From Arsenophonus endosymbiont of Aleurodicus floccissimus (lineage in GTDB: Bacteria; Pseudomonadota; Gammaproteobacteria; Enterobacterales; Enterobacteriaceae): 64,000 nt of DNA. The stretch spans positions 124,001 to 188,000 of the forward strand of contig NZ_OUND01000005.1 of the NCBI RefSeq assembly GCF_900343025.1. Direction: 5' to 3'. Under the pieces are notes generated by a model that worked only from the letters and a program-made list of their open reading frames with translations, made no database searches and was not told the origin of the DNA. Of the stretch, positions 41,319-51,542 are shown in pieces (within the stretch, counting starts at the first letter, position 1; every line of letters begins with the position of its first letter). The position numbers were made by a program, and so were the translations under genes.

Positions 41319-42637
41319 CTAGGTGTCAGTGGGTTTAGGAACGGTTGACTTTTCAGGGAATAGCCAGGCATTGAGTGCGGCTCGTGTTTTTTCGCCGTCA
41401 TTCTCCTGTCCCAATTGATCAAGCGGCGTCAGGTTTAACTGAACGGTATACAGGTCTCCGCTATCAATCGGTGACAAATTTTCCAGTCGTCTCACATCAT
41501 TGCGACTCATCCAGCCATTTTGTAGCGCAGTAGTGTAATAGGCAGCTCGCCCCGCGCTATCGGTTCTGAGCAGTCCTTCAACAGAAAATTCCGCAAAATA
41601 ATCCTCGTCATTATCCAGAAGACAGCGGGCGATTTCCTGTTCAATATTCACCAGTAAGGGCCGTAATGTATTGGTCAAGAAAATCAGATTCATCCTTTCC
41701 ACGCTAGAAGCCCAACTGCTTTGTTTAGTGATGTGACCGACCATAAACGGTGGAACACGATACCAGCGGCAGATTTCTTCGACGCTATGATCGCGGCTTT
41801 CTAGCATTTGTGAGGTTTGCGGATCTAGGGTAATACCGTTAAATTTCATTCCGGCTTCCAGTAGCATGACTTTTCCGGTATTTTCTAACCCTGAAAATCG
41901 CTCAAGCTCTTTATTAAACATTTCTCGTTGCTCCTTGGTGAGTAATTTGTAGAAAGTGACAAAACCGGATGCTGACATGCCTTTCTGGAAATACCGTGCA
42001 GCCGTTGTTTCCAGCGACATCGCGGAGCCAAACACCTCACGCCCTGATTTCAGCGGTATCATCCCGCAAACACCATCTAACCCAAAACCACGGATATGCA
42101 TCATGTCATTATCTGCAATAACGCGCGGTTTTAATGAGGTATAACCCGGTTTGGTTTTCTCGGTATAATGGTATTCTAATCGCCCGTTATCCCGTCGTGT
42201 AACGGTGATGTTTTCGGGTAATAGTGGGACGATGGAGACCAGACGTTGACCGACCTTCTTTTTTTCAACAAAGGCATTACCGCGTAAACATAAGCTGGCA
42301 ACAATCATTTGGATAAAATGCGAAGGGGTCATTTCTAGATTAGGACGACGACACAGTACAGGATAAGCAGGGTGTTGCTGTGCGAGACTGCGTAAGCCAT
42401 CCGACTCGCGGTGATACAGTTTGAGCGGTAATGTGGTGTGGATATTGATTCACTCAACAGACGCACACAAGCCCAGACCGCAGAAAGTTGCAGGGCTTTA
42501 TCCGTTGTCACCACTTGCTCACTCTTACTTTGGCTATAGTCATGAAACGATGACAGCGTATCCGTTAAATTCTGTGGTACCCCTAGCCAGTTGAGTATCG
42601 CGTTTTTAATTTTACCGGGAGATTGATGTTTTTTCAC
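41319..42637 (-). pseudogene. Phage portal protein, frameshifted
   Basis: N-terminal part from ATG 42637 (NAILNWLGVPQNLTDTLSSF, LQLSAVWACVRLLSESIST) shifts near 42440 and continues from about 42330 as an open 337-codon frame (LRGNAFVEKKKVGQRLVSIV, SVEEICRWYRVPPFMVGHIT, LGRDNE-free end PKPTDT). VWACVRLLSES and the WYRVPP motif are diagnostic for HK97-type portals. Confidence 0.92.
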
Positions 42638-44396
42638 TACAGCCCTATCATAATCGGATTCGTTAAAAAGCTGTCAAGATCGCCGGTTTCTTCCTCAACA
42701 GCCTCGGCGGCCCCGATTGCCATCGCCAGTGCTACTACACCGTCAATGCATCCGGTTACTTCGGCGTTTGTTAAAAACACGATTGCCGTTTTTATCTTCC
42801 TCAATAACGGTATTCGCGGCGTTCCAGCGTAGGCAGGGGTTAAAATCAATGCGTAATTCGCCACCGAGAAGACGCTGCTCAAACAATTCAATTGATCTTG
42901 GCATCGAAAGGCCTGATTGTTTCGATTTGCCGAAATCTTGTCCATGAGGCGTTAATACCGTATTTACACCTTCGTTTTCTAGTTCTGGCCGTAAATAATC
43001 AATATGATACGCATCGTAGGCAATACGATTGAGGGTATATCGTGCGGATAATTCCGCTATCCGTTGGGCAACAAAGCTCAGATTAATTGCATTCGCTGAG
43101 GGGGTGCGTTAAGATAACCTGCTCGCAACCAGGTATCGTAAGGCACTCTGTCGACCCTGGCACGCTCCAGTAAGGTGTCTTTCGGTCTCCAAAACTCGAC
43201 ATAAGCCACTTTTTCTTCCGGCCAATAAAAAGCGCCAGCGCCGTTAAATCCTGCCTACCAGATAAATCCAGGCCGCCATAGCAGGGTAAGTTTGCCAGCG
43301 ACCCTAAATCCAGCAAAGTTTCCTAACAAGCCATCCAGCTATCACTATTAATCCAGGGATTCTCCGCATCGACCCATTGACAGAAATTAAGACGGCGAAC
43401 CAGGCTTTCTTTGGCGGGCATCCCTCGGGCTTGCGTGACTTGCTCCTGTAGATAGCGTTCGCTGAACGTATGCCCTCCCTAATGAGGGATTAGCTTTTTT
43501 CCAACAACCGCTATCTTTAAAGAGGTCATCGCCTTCGTCTAGCGAACAGATGAACGCGAAAAAGCTATCATCTTCAATGCTACCTTCTGCCACTTTACGT
43601 CCGTATTCGTGATAGTCGTAGCAGACACTGGTTTTGTTATGGCCACTATTGGTGATCATGAAAATCAATGCCTGTTGGCGGCCTTTTGTGCCGGCCCGCA
43701 TCATTTCAACGACCTGATTACTTTTGTGTTCGTGAATTTCGTCAATCAAGGCACAGTGAGGACGGGGGCCGGATTGCCCATCATCGGCGCTGATAGGTCG
43801 GAAAAAGGCACGGGCTTGTAAAAATGTCAGATTCCACTCCTTCCCTGCCCCACCGGATTTCTGGATCCGCTCGGCCAGTTTGGGTGACTGATCTACCATC
43901 ACTACCGCGTCACGAAACAGGATCATCGCCTGGTCTTTTTTGGTTGCGGCGGTGTAGACTTCGGCTCGCGCTTCATTATCGGCAACCAGACAGTACAACC
44001 CAATACCCGCAGCCAGTGGCGATTTGCCCGCGTCTTTTCCTGTCTCAACATAGGCCATGCGAAAGCGCCGCTGCCCTTCGTTATTTTTCCAGCCAAAGAG
44101 ATAGCCTACGACAAACGCTTGCCAGGGCAGCAAATGAAAGGGTTTGTCTTCATAGATAACACCGTTCAATTTCAATAACGTTGGAAAAAAACGAATAGCA
44201 CGCTGAGCAGCCGATAAATTCCACACGATACCGCGAGTATTCGCCGTGTGGCTAAATCCTGCAAGTGACGCTGACAGGTGTGACGAATATCAGGCGGGGC
44301 AAGCTCTACACATGAAACTACCTGAGTGGCATAGTGACTGGCTAAATCAGTGAGAGAAGAATTCGTCGAGTTCGTCAGACTGTTTTTCTTTTTCAT
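42637..44396 (-). pseudogene. Terminase large subunit (HK97/YmfN type), frameshifted
   Basis: Starts KKKNSLTNSTNSSLTDLASH at 44396, shifts near 44240 into VWNLSAAQRAIRFFPTLLKL. The ATPase core has Walker A-like ETGKDAGKSPLAAG and Walker B ALIDEIHEHKSN, then FIMITNSGHNKTSVCYDYHE. Two further shifts (near 43470 and 43320) lead to PCYGGLDLSGRQDLTALALF (nuclease Asp region) and the end CIDGVVALAMAIGAAEAVEE. All hallmarks are present in order but in four frames. Confidence 0.93.
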
Positions 44397-44811
44397 GCGT
44401 TCTCTCACCTTGGTTCTTGCCGCGGGTGTTAAGCCAAACTCCACCAGATAGCTCTTAAAGCGCTTATCCGCGTCATCCAGCATCGAAACGGCTGGATTGG
44501 CATTGATTAATACGCCATTTTGAGAGTGCACCTCAAACGTTTCACCGTTGCGCACTATCAAGACACGATACCGCAAGATCTCAGCGTAAATATCACACAG
44601 CCGTTCCAGCGCAAAAGTATCAGCGATAGTTAACACACCCATGCTATTTAACAGCAAAGTCAGGCGGTTCCAGGTCTCTTTTGCCGGATTAGACAGGTGT
44701 ATTGGCGGAGGTGCTACTAAAGTGATGGGGTAGGCCGCTATTAAGCGGTCTTCTACCCGGATTACCGGTGATTAATTTACAGGCAGTCGGTTTTGGGCGT
44801 CTTCCTGCCAT
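44347..44811 (-). pseudogene. Terminase small subunit (P27 family), frameshifted
   Basis: MAGRRPKPTACKLITGNPGR then RPLNSGLP starts at 44811, shifts near 44720 into HLSNPAKETWNRL and LLLNSMGVLTIADTFALERL, continues DADKRFKSYLVEFGLTPAAR, and shifts after TKV so that it would end QSDELDEFFSH at TGA 44347. The RPxPTxxKLxTGNPGxRPLN opening defines P27 small terminases. It overlaps the large-subunit start. Confidence 0.92.
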
Positions 44812-44977
44812 AAAATCCATCCTTTTTTGTTAAATAAAACCATCAGTTTTAAAAAGTATTTATTTTCAATAAGATAACTAGCGATCAAAAAAGTTTTCAT
44901 TTCGCGACTGTGTACACAAAGGGGAAACTTAGGTCAGCAAGCCCTTTTTACTGGAACTTTTAACCCTCCCTCCCTCC

Positions 44978-45362
44978 CTATTTGTTTTGTTGATACCAGT
45001 GACTATTGGGATTACCCGGCATGCCGTTTTCATCACAGCCATAGCCTTTGTTACCTTTCTCCATTCGCTGCTTGGTTGTGTTGTGATGTTGAGTGTAGAG
45101 TGGTTGCCAGTTCTTTTCATCGCAGAATAGTTTTTGGGCTATCTTCAATTCTTCTATCGTCTTAGCAAAGCGCAGACGGTGCGCGACGACATGGTCAACC
45201 ATGGTTGCTGGATTGATGAAGTTATTGGCTTGACACATGACACCAAAGGATTTCTGGCAAGAAATGCGCGTCTCGATTTATCCCAGCGGGAATTGTAGAG
45301 TTGGGTTTTCTTTATAAGGACAACCCTGTTTTACAGGAAGGTTTAGGAATTTGGCTGGGCAT
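44978..45362 (-). pseudogene. HNH endonuclease beside terminase, frameshifted
   Basis: ATG 45362 gives MPSQIPKPSCKTG, a shift yields LYNSRWDKSRRAFLARNPL, another gives MCQANNFINPATMVDHVVAH and LFCDEKNWQPLYTQHHNTTK. The VDHxxxH...LF.D..NWQPL...HH pattern is the HNH motif of cos-packaging phages, where the gene sits just before terS. The second His-Asn half is altered (HHN). About 165 bases between this gene and terS hold no gene. Confidence 0.88.
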
Positions 45363-45436
45363 ATTCTATCATCCGTGTTGATGTTTCATGCAGGATGGCA
45401 TCCTGTTATGCCCAAACAACAAAAGGAATAATCAAA
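45363..45436. other. Divergent intergenic with a near-palindrome, possible cos or operator region
   Basis: Between the minus-strand HNH gene and a plus-strand gene. It contains CAGGATG-G-CATCCTG around 45392-45406, an almost perfect palindrome, flanked by GGGCATA and TATGCCC arms. Function is unknown; a cos site would be expected near the HNH/terS end. Confidence 0.35.
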
Positions 45437-45863
45437 GTGATAACTGAATTCTAGAGGCTATGGTCGCTCTTAAAGAAACTATTAGTCTCGCGAAAACCAT
45501 AAGTGAAGCTAAAATTGATGCTGACGTTAAAGCAACCACTTTTGAACCACAAGGAAAACTGTTTAATTTTCAATCTGACTGTTTAGGTCTCGGTGAGGAA
45601 TCCAATCACAAAAAGAACAAATAGCGCATCTCAAAGCAAAAATTGCTGAGTTTGAAAACTTTGCACGCGAGGCTGAAAATTATATTTTGAATCAACTTGA
45701 AATAGGTACATTTATTTATTCTAAACAGCAAATTATGAATGAGGCGGAAGTAAGTGTACATCTTTGCCCATATTGCTTCACAAAGAAGATAATATCTATC
45801 CTTCAACCAGACCTGAAGACCTATTGTAATTCTCATTGTTCCTCCTGCAAAAAAGAGAGATAG
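45437..45863 (+). pseudogene. Plus-strand phage protein with C-terminal CxxC zinc-finger-like motifs, frameshifted
   Basis: GTG 45437 after AAAGGAA opens ITE; a base lost near 45450 shifts to MVALKETISLAKTISEAKID then LFNFQSDCLGLGEE. A second shift near 45600 gives EQIAHLKAKIAEFENFAREA and LCPYCFTKKIISILQPDLKT then CNSHCSSCKKER with two Cys pairs. The layout (coiled coil then CPxC...CxxC) occurs in small phage proteins of enterobacterial prophages. It is oriented against the late genes, like a moron. Confidence 0.65.
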
Positions 45864-45889
45864 GTCTCTAATATGAACACTTTTGTGAT

Positions 45890-46090
45890 TTATTCACTCG
45901 GCGGCTCAGGCAACGGCATCCAGTGACTGGCAGTACAAGTTTTCTGGATACCTTGGCAACAATGATTATAGTAGAATTTGTTATTTCCTAGATAAGTGCC
46001 TACCAATTGAATATTGTTGTCTTTTCGATAAATCAGTACGTTATCGTCAATACTTGGCATACCAACACGACAATCAATCCAATGATTTAT
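45890..46090 (-). CDS. DUF551-like small phage protein without clear start codon
   Basis: Open frame reading NHWIDCRVGMPSIDDNVLIY then TASHWMPLPEPPSE, ending at TAA 45890. The closing HWMPLPEPP is the DUF551 signature. No ATG/GTG/TTG with good context precedes the conserved part; the codon at the expected start reads ATA (46088-46090), so initiation may be lost. It overlaps the 3' end of Rz. Confidence 0.6.
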   Translation of the reverse strand: MNHWIDCRVGMPSIDDNVLIYRKDNNIQLVGTYLGNNKFYYNHCCQGIQKTCTASHWMPLPEPPSE

Positions 46091-46565
46091 TCCTGCTTTT
46101 TCTTTGATGAGAGAGTACTACCTGCCGGATATAATCCCGCAAGCCCTTTATTTGCTGTTCTGCAATTTCAATTCGTCGTCTGAGGATGAAATAATTTCGT
46201 TGAGCGATGTAGTCAAGTCTGGCGCTGGCCGCATCATCCAGGCTGGAGGGGCTGGTATTGGTGGACACACTGGGACAGATTGCTTTGACGTGCAACCGAC
46301 GACGACGACCATCAGCCATATCGTGCTCAAGCTGTGCAATAAGGTTCTGATCATGTTCAAGCTCTTTGGTGTGTTGTGTGTCCAGCGCAGTGACGGTCTG
46401 CATCTGCCGATTTAGCTGTTCAAATGCAACCTGTTGTTTTTCCCTATCTGATACGGCAATCTTTCGTGCTTTTTCAGCATCATAATACAGCGTACGGTAA
46501 TACAGGGCAGTCCCCAGCATTGAGGCAAGGAGTTCAGCGATAATAGGAAATTGCCAACGCATCAT
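46074..46565 (-). CDS. Rz-like i-spanin
   Basis: A 163-residue frame with an N-terminal membrane anchor (IIAELLASMLGTALYYR) and a long periplasmic coiled coil (KARKIAVSDREKQQVAFEQL, TKELEHDQNLIAQLEHDMAD), the i-spanin layout. The gene encloses Rz1 in another frame. Its ATG overlaps the TGA of the Rha gene. i-spanin and o-spanin join to fuse inner and outer membranes in the last lysis step. Both members are intact here. Confidence 0.88.
   Translation of the reverse strand: MMRWQFPIIAELLASMLGTALYYRTLYYDAEKARKIAVSDREKQQVAFEQLNRQMQTVTALDTQHTKELEHDQNLIAQLEHDMADGRRRRLHVKAICPSVSTNTSPSSLDDAASARLDYIAQRNYFILRRRIEIAEQQIKGLRDYIRQVVLSHQRKSRNKSLD
46148..46360 (-). CDS. Rz1-like o-spanin lipoprotein nested within Rz
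   Basis: A 70-residue protein encoded entirely within Rz in a different frame: signal LSTIWLMVVVVGCTSKQ with lipobox VVGC, then Pro-rich VPVCPPIPAPPAWMMRPAPD and an amphipathic tail. Small size, lipobox, proline content and nested position are the o-spanin hallmarks. Confidence 0.9.
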   Translation of the reverse strand: MNMIRTLLHSLSTIWLMVVVVGCTSKQSVPVCPPIPAPPAWMMRPAPDLTTSLNEIISSSDDELKLQNSK

Positions 46566-47251
46566 GCTGCTAGCCTTTGCTGCTCTTCAATCAAAGGTAG
46601 GCGATGATTTTTATTGAATATCCCCATTAACGTAGATTTACGTTGCTCGAAGTCCCATTCCATGCCAATGAATACCGTGTTAGCGCGTTGTAGTTCAGTA
46701 ACGCAGTGGATCTGTTCTGGCGTCAGATAGTCACGGATGGATTCTTTCTTCCCGATATCGTGATAGACACGGAACTTAGCCGCCGTCATATCAAGCGCGA
46801 TACGGTTAATTAGGTCGGCTTCGTTGCTGAAGTGATACCGTGCAATCATCTTACCTTGCGCTTCACGCTCATGCTTGATGGCGTCGGTCATCGGCTTGTA
46901 TTCGAGGCGGGCGGTATTGCGATCCATTTTCTTGCTTGCTAATGCCTTTCGCATACGAAGGAAATCGGAAATAAGTTTCTTCTTGAATGTACGAACAATA
47001 TCATTGTTGCGCATGTAAGTAATTAAGAGTGTAGTTTGTTGCTCATTGAGAAATGCAACACGAAGAGACCTGCCACCGCCTTGACTTCTTTCAACCATAC
47101 GGATTTCAAATCTGAGTGGCCCGAACTCTTCAAGATCGGCTTTGTTACGGTCAACGAGCTTGATAATGGTGTCATGATTTTTCTTAACACCCTCAGCAAT
47201 TGCGATAGTATTCGCTACAAGATCAGATTTTTTAATTTCAACTAATTGCAT
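46562..47251 (-). CDS. Rha-family phage regulatory protein
   Basis: Intact 229-residue frame. N-terminal Rha-type domain with VKKNHDTIIKLVDRNKADLE, GPLRFEIRMVE and RVAFLNEQQTTLLITYMRNN, then FKKKLISDFLRMRKALA; the C-terminal part contains EREAQGKMIARYHFSNEADL and a DNA-binding-like helix pair. Rha proteins act as phage regulators that interfere with infection in some hosts. It precedes Rz in one operon. Confidence 0.88.
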   Translation of the reverse strand: MQLVEIKKSDLVANTIAIAEGVKKNHDTIIKLVDRNKADLEEFGPLRFEIRMVERSQGGGRSLRVAFLNEQQTTLLITYMRNNDIVRTFKKKLISDFLRMRKALASKKMDRNTARLEYKPMTDAIKHEREAQGKMIARYHFSNEADLINRIALDMTAAKFRVYHDIGKKESIRDYLTPEQIHCVTELQRANTVFIGMEWDFEQRKSTLMGIFNKNHRLPLIEEQQRLAA

Positions 47252-47410
47252 TATTTATTTTCTTTTAGTGATAGAGCCTCGTGCCCAGGAATAACCAGCC
47301 CATAAGTAGGCGCAATGATTGCCACCGGCTATCCTCAAGGCTCTATCCCAAAAGGCTCATGGTTGATATGCACCGGGCATGGTGCTGTAGAGTGTTTTTG
47401 AACTGCTTAA

Positions 47411-47617
47411 TTATTTCTTTATTTGAGGCTGATACTTTCTAGCCCAGGCTTTGGCAATATGTAGACAATCTGAAAAAATCTTCTCTTTGGCACTGGCTGC
47501 ATGGCGACGATAGTGCTCCACTGCAACATCTGCACTGATTCTGGCTACAGATTGTTCATAACCCTGCTTAACAAGTTCAGTTACTACATGATTTTCAATG
47601 AATTCTATGCTATTCAT
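47411..47617 (-). CDS. Small phage protein, unrecognised
   Basis: Intact 68-residue helical, basic protein (IEFIENHVVTELVKQGYEQS, SADVAVEHYRRHAASAKEKI, AKAWARKYQPQIKK). It starts just after the broken antirepressor gene. Such small proteins occur in the regulatory stretch of P22/APSE-like phages; no function is known to me. Confidence 0.6.
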   Translation of the reverse strand: MNSIEFIENHVVTELVKQGYEQSVARISADVAVEHYRRHAASAKEKIFSDCLHIAKAWARKYQPQIKK

Positions 47618-47638
47618 GATAACAGTTATCCTGCTTCC

Positions 47639-48166
47639 TCAAAAAATCAATAACAATTGAGCTTCTTCAATCAACCCCTTAACCTTCTTCGTATGTGCTG
47701 CCTTAATATTTTTCCATTCACTCAAGCCGGTACCAAACAAACTATCAATCGCTTTGTCGCTTTTTAATTCAGCACAAGCAGCATTAAGTTCCTGCATAAC
47801 ACTGCGTTTATGAGGATTGACAACTTATCCTTTAGTCGAGTATTCATAGAGAACGTCATCGCATTTCTTTTGATACTGAACAACTTTTTCGCAGATTTCT
47901 AACTTAACCTTATTGGAGTTAATTGTTTGTAGCCAACCTGCAAGTTTACACAGCGGAAGGCAAAGCATTTTTCTGGATTTTCCGTCATCTGCAACCATTT
48001 CGATTTCCGAAACAGTTGAAGCAAACCGTTATTTTAACTTAACAAATTGAGCTGCCAAAACCATGCCCATCGCCTCAACAATAGGTCTCATCGGGGTATA
48101 CGGTTCGCCGTTGTGATTCACGATATACAGTGCATTGCCATGAAAAGGAACAGTGATTGTGTTCAT
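47639..48166 (-). pseudogene. P22 antirepressor N-domain (P22_AR_N) protein, broken
   Basis: ATG 48166 after AAGGAAAA reads MNTITVPFHGNALYIVNHNG then EPYTPMRPIVEAMGM, the P22_AR_N opening. A shift near 48030 continues RFASTVSEIEMVADDGKSRK and MLCLPLCKLAGWLQTINSNK; a TAA near 47829 and a run SEWKNIKAAHTKKVKGLIEE follow, ending at TGA 47639. One of several antirepressor-type genes in this region. Confidence 0.82.
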
Positions 48167-48246
48167 TACGTTTTCCTTACTTTGAAATAAGCCTTTGCCG
48201 CACAGAAAATCAGTCCATCGAGGCTCGCCAGCACTAACCGACTTCC

Positions 48247-48336
48247 TCAAAGGCTCATTTTAAATGGTTCAGGCTCGATGTGATTCTTCACGCAGCGGGG
48301 CGGATAGAAAAGCCTTGAACGATAACCAAGGCTCAT
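48247..48336 (-). CDS. Possible 29-codon leader ORF ahead of the antirepressor
   Basis: MSLGYRSRLFYPPRCVKNHI then EPEPFKMSL. The motif ATGAGCCTT occurs at its start and end, and again near 47355 before Rha. This recurring module suggests duplicated leader sequences rather than a proven gene. Confidence 0.25.
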   Translation of the reverse strand: MSLGYRSRLFYPPRCVKNHIEPEPFKMSL

Positions 48337-48808
48337 TGAGTTGGATTGATTAGTGCATTTGGATTTAAACAAATTTCCCGTTCTACCTCCCTGCGGTTAA
48401 TCAGCCCGTTTGATACCTTTCTTTCATCGTATTTCCATCTACGCATCTGGTCACAAGTGCCTTGAATATCTTCGGCGTTCAACTTTTTGAGTAGCGTTGA
48501 ATTGGCAAAAGCCCCACTGCCAATGTTGTAAATAAATGAAGTTAAAGCGGCTTTCTGCAAATCGGAGAGCGGAACAGTGACATAATGTTCAACGGTGGCG
48601 CGTGCTACTTGTAAATCCCGTTTCATAAACTCGTTACATTCTTTTTCGCTATAGATTTCTCCCTGTGTAATGTCCTGGCCCGTATGACCGTGACAAATAG
48701 TGAGCACACCACCACCATCACGATAGGGCTTATAGCCCGCTACTGCACCAAGACGGTAGCAAGTTCTAATACGCTGCCAGAAGGCGGTTTTTAAGTTGAG
48801 CGTTCATG
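48333..48808 (-). pseudogene. GH24 phage endolysin, N-terminal catalytic region disrupted
   Basis: The C-terminal 124 codons are open and typical: DGGGVLTICHGHTGQDI, VPLSDLQKAALTSFIYNIGS, ADxR-like RRWKYDERKVSNGLINRREV. Upstream, MNAQLKNRLLAAY starts at 48808 but meets a stop, and RLGAVAGYKPYRDGG resumes in another frame; the segment that normally carries the catalytic Glu is missing. It cannot be an active muramidase as read. Confidence 0.88.
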
Positions 48809-49039
48809 GTGAATTATCTTGACAATAATGGAAGTGGGACAAGCAATGATGCACCATGAGCTAATACCAACTGTCAAGGCTTCCGCTAAAATTTCGGGCG
48901 GAACAGAGGGTAACGTTGAACGCCAAAATTCGCGTGCTCTGACTTCATCCATTTCACGTATAAGCTGTGCTATGATTGCAACTCGTCGTTGATTGATTAG
49001 ATTTATATCGTCTTCATTTTTGAATAGGATTTCGTTCAT
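48791..49039 (-). CDS. Small phage protein upstream of endolysin, unrecognised
   Basis: An 82-residue frame: charged N-terminal half (NEILFKNEDDINLINQRRVA, LIREMDEVRAREFWRSTLP) and a hydrophobic C-terminal stretch (EALTVGISSWCIIACPTSII). It overlaps the endolysin start by 18 bases. A lysis-related role is conceivable from position; no family is recognised. Confidence 0.45.
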   Translation of the reverse strand: MNEILFKNEDDINLINQRRVAIIAQLIREMDEVRAREFWRSTLPSVPPEILAEALTVGISSWCIIACPTSIIVKIIHHERST

Positions 49040-49042
49040 ATT

Positions 49043-49450
49043 GTGTCCAATATTAACGAGTTTTATGAGTATTCAGGAAGGTTGTTCGCTCTTCTCTATA
49101 ATATTTTCCCACAACCAAAAAGCCTTCACGTTTATCACATTGCTGATTTGATAGATACCAAGGAAACCGCTGAAATTATAAAGACTAAATCTGAAAAAGT
49201 TGTCTATACGGTAAAGTGGTTGTACAAGTATGGTTATATTTCTTTGGATATAACTCACACAGGGTCTTTTAATGACATTTTTTTACGGAAAAAACATTAT
49301 ATCTCTTGACGTTAAGATCAAATGATTCTTCCTTGGGAGATAAGATAATTAAAGCAACACAAGATAAAAAAAGATGAAATAATATTATTGGGATACGAGA
49401 TAATGACTAAAGGTTTTAAAGCTCATCAATATTATAGAGATAAAGTTTAT
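49043..49450 (+). pseudogene. Plus-strand phage protein, frameshifted
   Basis: The first 88 codons read FYEYSGRLFALLYNIFPQPK and KVVYTVKWLYKYGYISLDIT, a pattern I associate with a winged-helix-like phage protein. After an A-run near 49295 another frame continues TEKTLYLLTLRSNDSSLGDK and IIKATQDKK, so the original was about 135 residues. It lies in opposite orientation to the lysis genes around it. Confidence 0.55.
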
Positions 49451-49537
49451 AATTTATCTCTTCGTGAAATTAAATAGGAATACTAGCATTTTTACGGCAT
49501 ACCCACCCACAACAAGTAGTCGGTTTAGAGGGACTCA

Positions 49538-49723
49538 CTAGTTCTCCTTGACTTTCAGTCTATATTCCTTGTGGCGGTAGTACCAGTTAAGGTCAACGGT
49601 CAGAAATGAACAGATAATACCGGTAATCAATGCCCGATCACTAAGCGATAGGGCACCAAATAGAAACGTCGTCGCGCTGGCACTATAGGCAGTGCCTGTT
49701 GTATATTTTTCAATATTATTCAT
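49538..49723 (-). CDS. Phage holin, class II type
   Basis: Intact 61-residue protein: MNNIEKYTTGTAYSASATTF, a first membrane segment (FLFGALSLSDRALITGIICSF region), and a charged tail YYRHKEYRLKVKEN. The opening IEKxTTGTAYxxSA and two-helix layout fit lambdoid holins upstream of GH24 endolysins. It precedes the endolysin on the same strand. Confidence 0.75.
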   Translation of the reverse strand: MNNIEKYTTGTAYSASATTFLFGALSLSDRALITGIICSFLTVDLNWYYRHKEYRLKVKEN

Positions 49724-49816
49724 AGATAGTTTTATTTATTTTTCGAGCGTTTAAAATGATGAGAGTATGTTTCTTATGTGTGAAGGTTAGCTCCTCATCA
49801 AAAGATCATCTCTGTG

Positions 49817-50872
49817 TTATCGCTTTAAGGGGGAAAGATTCTCTATTTCTATTTCTTTTTTGGTCTGCCAAAATCTATCTGTTTCCAACTCCACGCTAAT
49901 AGCTTGTCGACCTAATTTAATGGCGGCTTTTACCGTCGAACTGGAACCCATAAAGAAATCTGCTACGGTATGACCTGACTTGCTACTGGCGTTAATAATG
50001 TGCTCAAGCAAGGCGGATTGTTTTTCACAGGGATGCTTGCCGGGATAATAAAGTGCGGGTGGAAAGTTCCACACATCGGTATACGGTACGTCTTTGGTGA
50101 CAGAAAAAGGTCGGCGTAAGTTTTCATATTGTCGCTTAAGCTCGTCATAGTTTTTCATTAGTTCACCGTAATCACGCTGAAGTTCATTGTGACTTTTGTA
50201 AAAACACGGCACTAATCTTTTCTCTGCTGCTTTTTGCGAAAAGAATTGCTGCAATTGTTCGTATTGTGATTTGTTGGGTAGTTGCCATTGAGAATACGAG
50301 AACCAATGCTGGTACATGTAGCTTCCCATATACTGTTCAATTTCTTTGCCCGTGATATTGAGTTGATTTTTTGCGGTGATGAAATAGTCAATCAGTGGAG
50401 CGAACACTTCGCTTTTTAACTCAGCACATTTTACTGCATAGCCAGTGTTACTTTTTGCTGTACCCTCTGCACTACACTGCTCTGTAAACAATATTCGCTC
50501 GGTGCTAGGAAAAAATGCGCGGAGCGTATCTTTCTTCTGTCGCCGCCACGGGCTAAACGGTTTAGCCTAAATAATGTGATTTAACACCCTTATGTGATTT
50601 CTTAGCATAATTTTGGTATCAGCGGCCAATGCCTCACTATAAAACAGATAGAGACTGCTATTTGGCTTTAATATCCGCTGGAATTCAACAAGGTAATCAT
50701 TTAGCCACGCTAGATATTGCTCGGTTGTTTTCCACTGTCTGTCCAATGCGCAGGATTTAACACGATAGTATGGCGGATCAGTCGCAATAAGATCGATGGA
50801 ATTATCTGACAGTGTTTTGATATATGGCAACGAGTCTCCGTTAACCAATATTGGTTGGTTTAAAAAAGTCAT
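49817..50872 (-). pseudogene. Phage DNA methyltransferase (N4/N6 beta class), frameshifted
   Basis: The first part from 50872 has the catalytic motif ATDPPYYRVKSCALDRQWK (DPPY) and ILKPNSSLYLFYSEALAAD. A shift near 50560 leads to an open 224-codon part ending HTVADFFMGSSSTVKAAIKL, the AdoMet-binding motif (usual DPFMGSGST; here the second Gly is Ser), and ISVELETDRFWQ. The two-motif order is that of a beta-class enzyme. A pseudogene with an additionally altered motif I. Confidence 0.85.
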
Positions 50873-50940
50873 CGTTGTTACCTTGGATTTTAAATGTGAT
50901 TGACTTTGTTAGTGTATTGATGATTTTTAGTCAGCGACGG

Positions 50941-51318
50941 CTAACAATATTCATCAATAATGACGATACACTTGCCACCTTTTACACCACCGTTGTTATC
51001 CATCTTCTCAACGGTCATCACGCGAACCTGGCTATCATCGTGCCAAATATCCGCCCCAGTTAAAGGATCGAGTACACCTTTGGAATAATTGTCCACATCA
51101 CGCTTTATCTTGTTGGGTAGATAGAGCTGCATCAATACAGAGACTTCACCTTCAAATTTTTGATAGCCGGATTTCTGGCGCATTTCATTGACAATTTTTG
51201 CGGTTGTTGCTTTAAATTCTTTGGCTTTATCACTTAAGTAGGGGCGTTTTGAATTATGTCGCCAATAGGTATTAACAGCTAGTGGAAAAGGAAGCTCAAT
51301 TATCATGTTTTTATTCAA
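50941..51318 (-). CDS. rusA: RusA-type Holliday junction resolvase
   Basis: Intact frame of about 121-125 residues. It has the RusA features [13 protein letters not shown] at the start, [16 protein letters not shown] and [14 protein letters not shown], which place the metal-binding Asp residues. RusA cuts Holliday junctions between symmetrically related strands and is common in lambdoid phages next to replication genes. The start is either [12 protein letters not shown] or MIIELPFP. Confidence 0.93.
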   Translation of the reverse strand: MNKNMIIELPFPLAVNTYWRHNSKRPYLSDKAKEFKATTAKIVNEMRQKSGYQKFEGEVSVLMQLYLPNKIKRDVDNYSKGVLDPLTGADIWHDDSQVRVMTVEKMDNNGGVKGGKCIVIIDEYC

Positions 51319-51502
51319 GCCTTACTGGAAAATATTTATCCAGAAATTCTTGAATGAATGAGAGGATTTTTTCGGCCTTGGCTTCCCATCTACCTATAAA
51401 AATACTTAAATCAGTATTTTGAACTACACCAAGGTAAAAAAGGATTGAAAGGACCAGGATTATAAACAAAAATCGAATAAAAATATTAATATAAACAATC
51501 AT
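51311..51502 (-). CDS. Small membrane protein, unrecognised
   Basis: A 63-residue frame with one N-terminal hydrophobic helix ([20 protein letters not shown]) and a charged amphipathic tail ([20 protein letters not shown]). It overlaps the rusA start by 8 bases. Possibly a moron; no family is recognised. Confidence 0.45.
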   Translation of the reverse strand: MIVYINIFIRFLFIILVLSILFYLGVVQNTDLSIFIGRWEAKAEKILSFIQEFLDKYFPVRLE

Positions 51503-51542
51503 TCAACACCTTGTTTTAATAATTCTTTTCTTTATACATACG

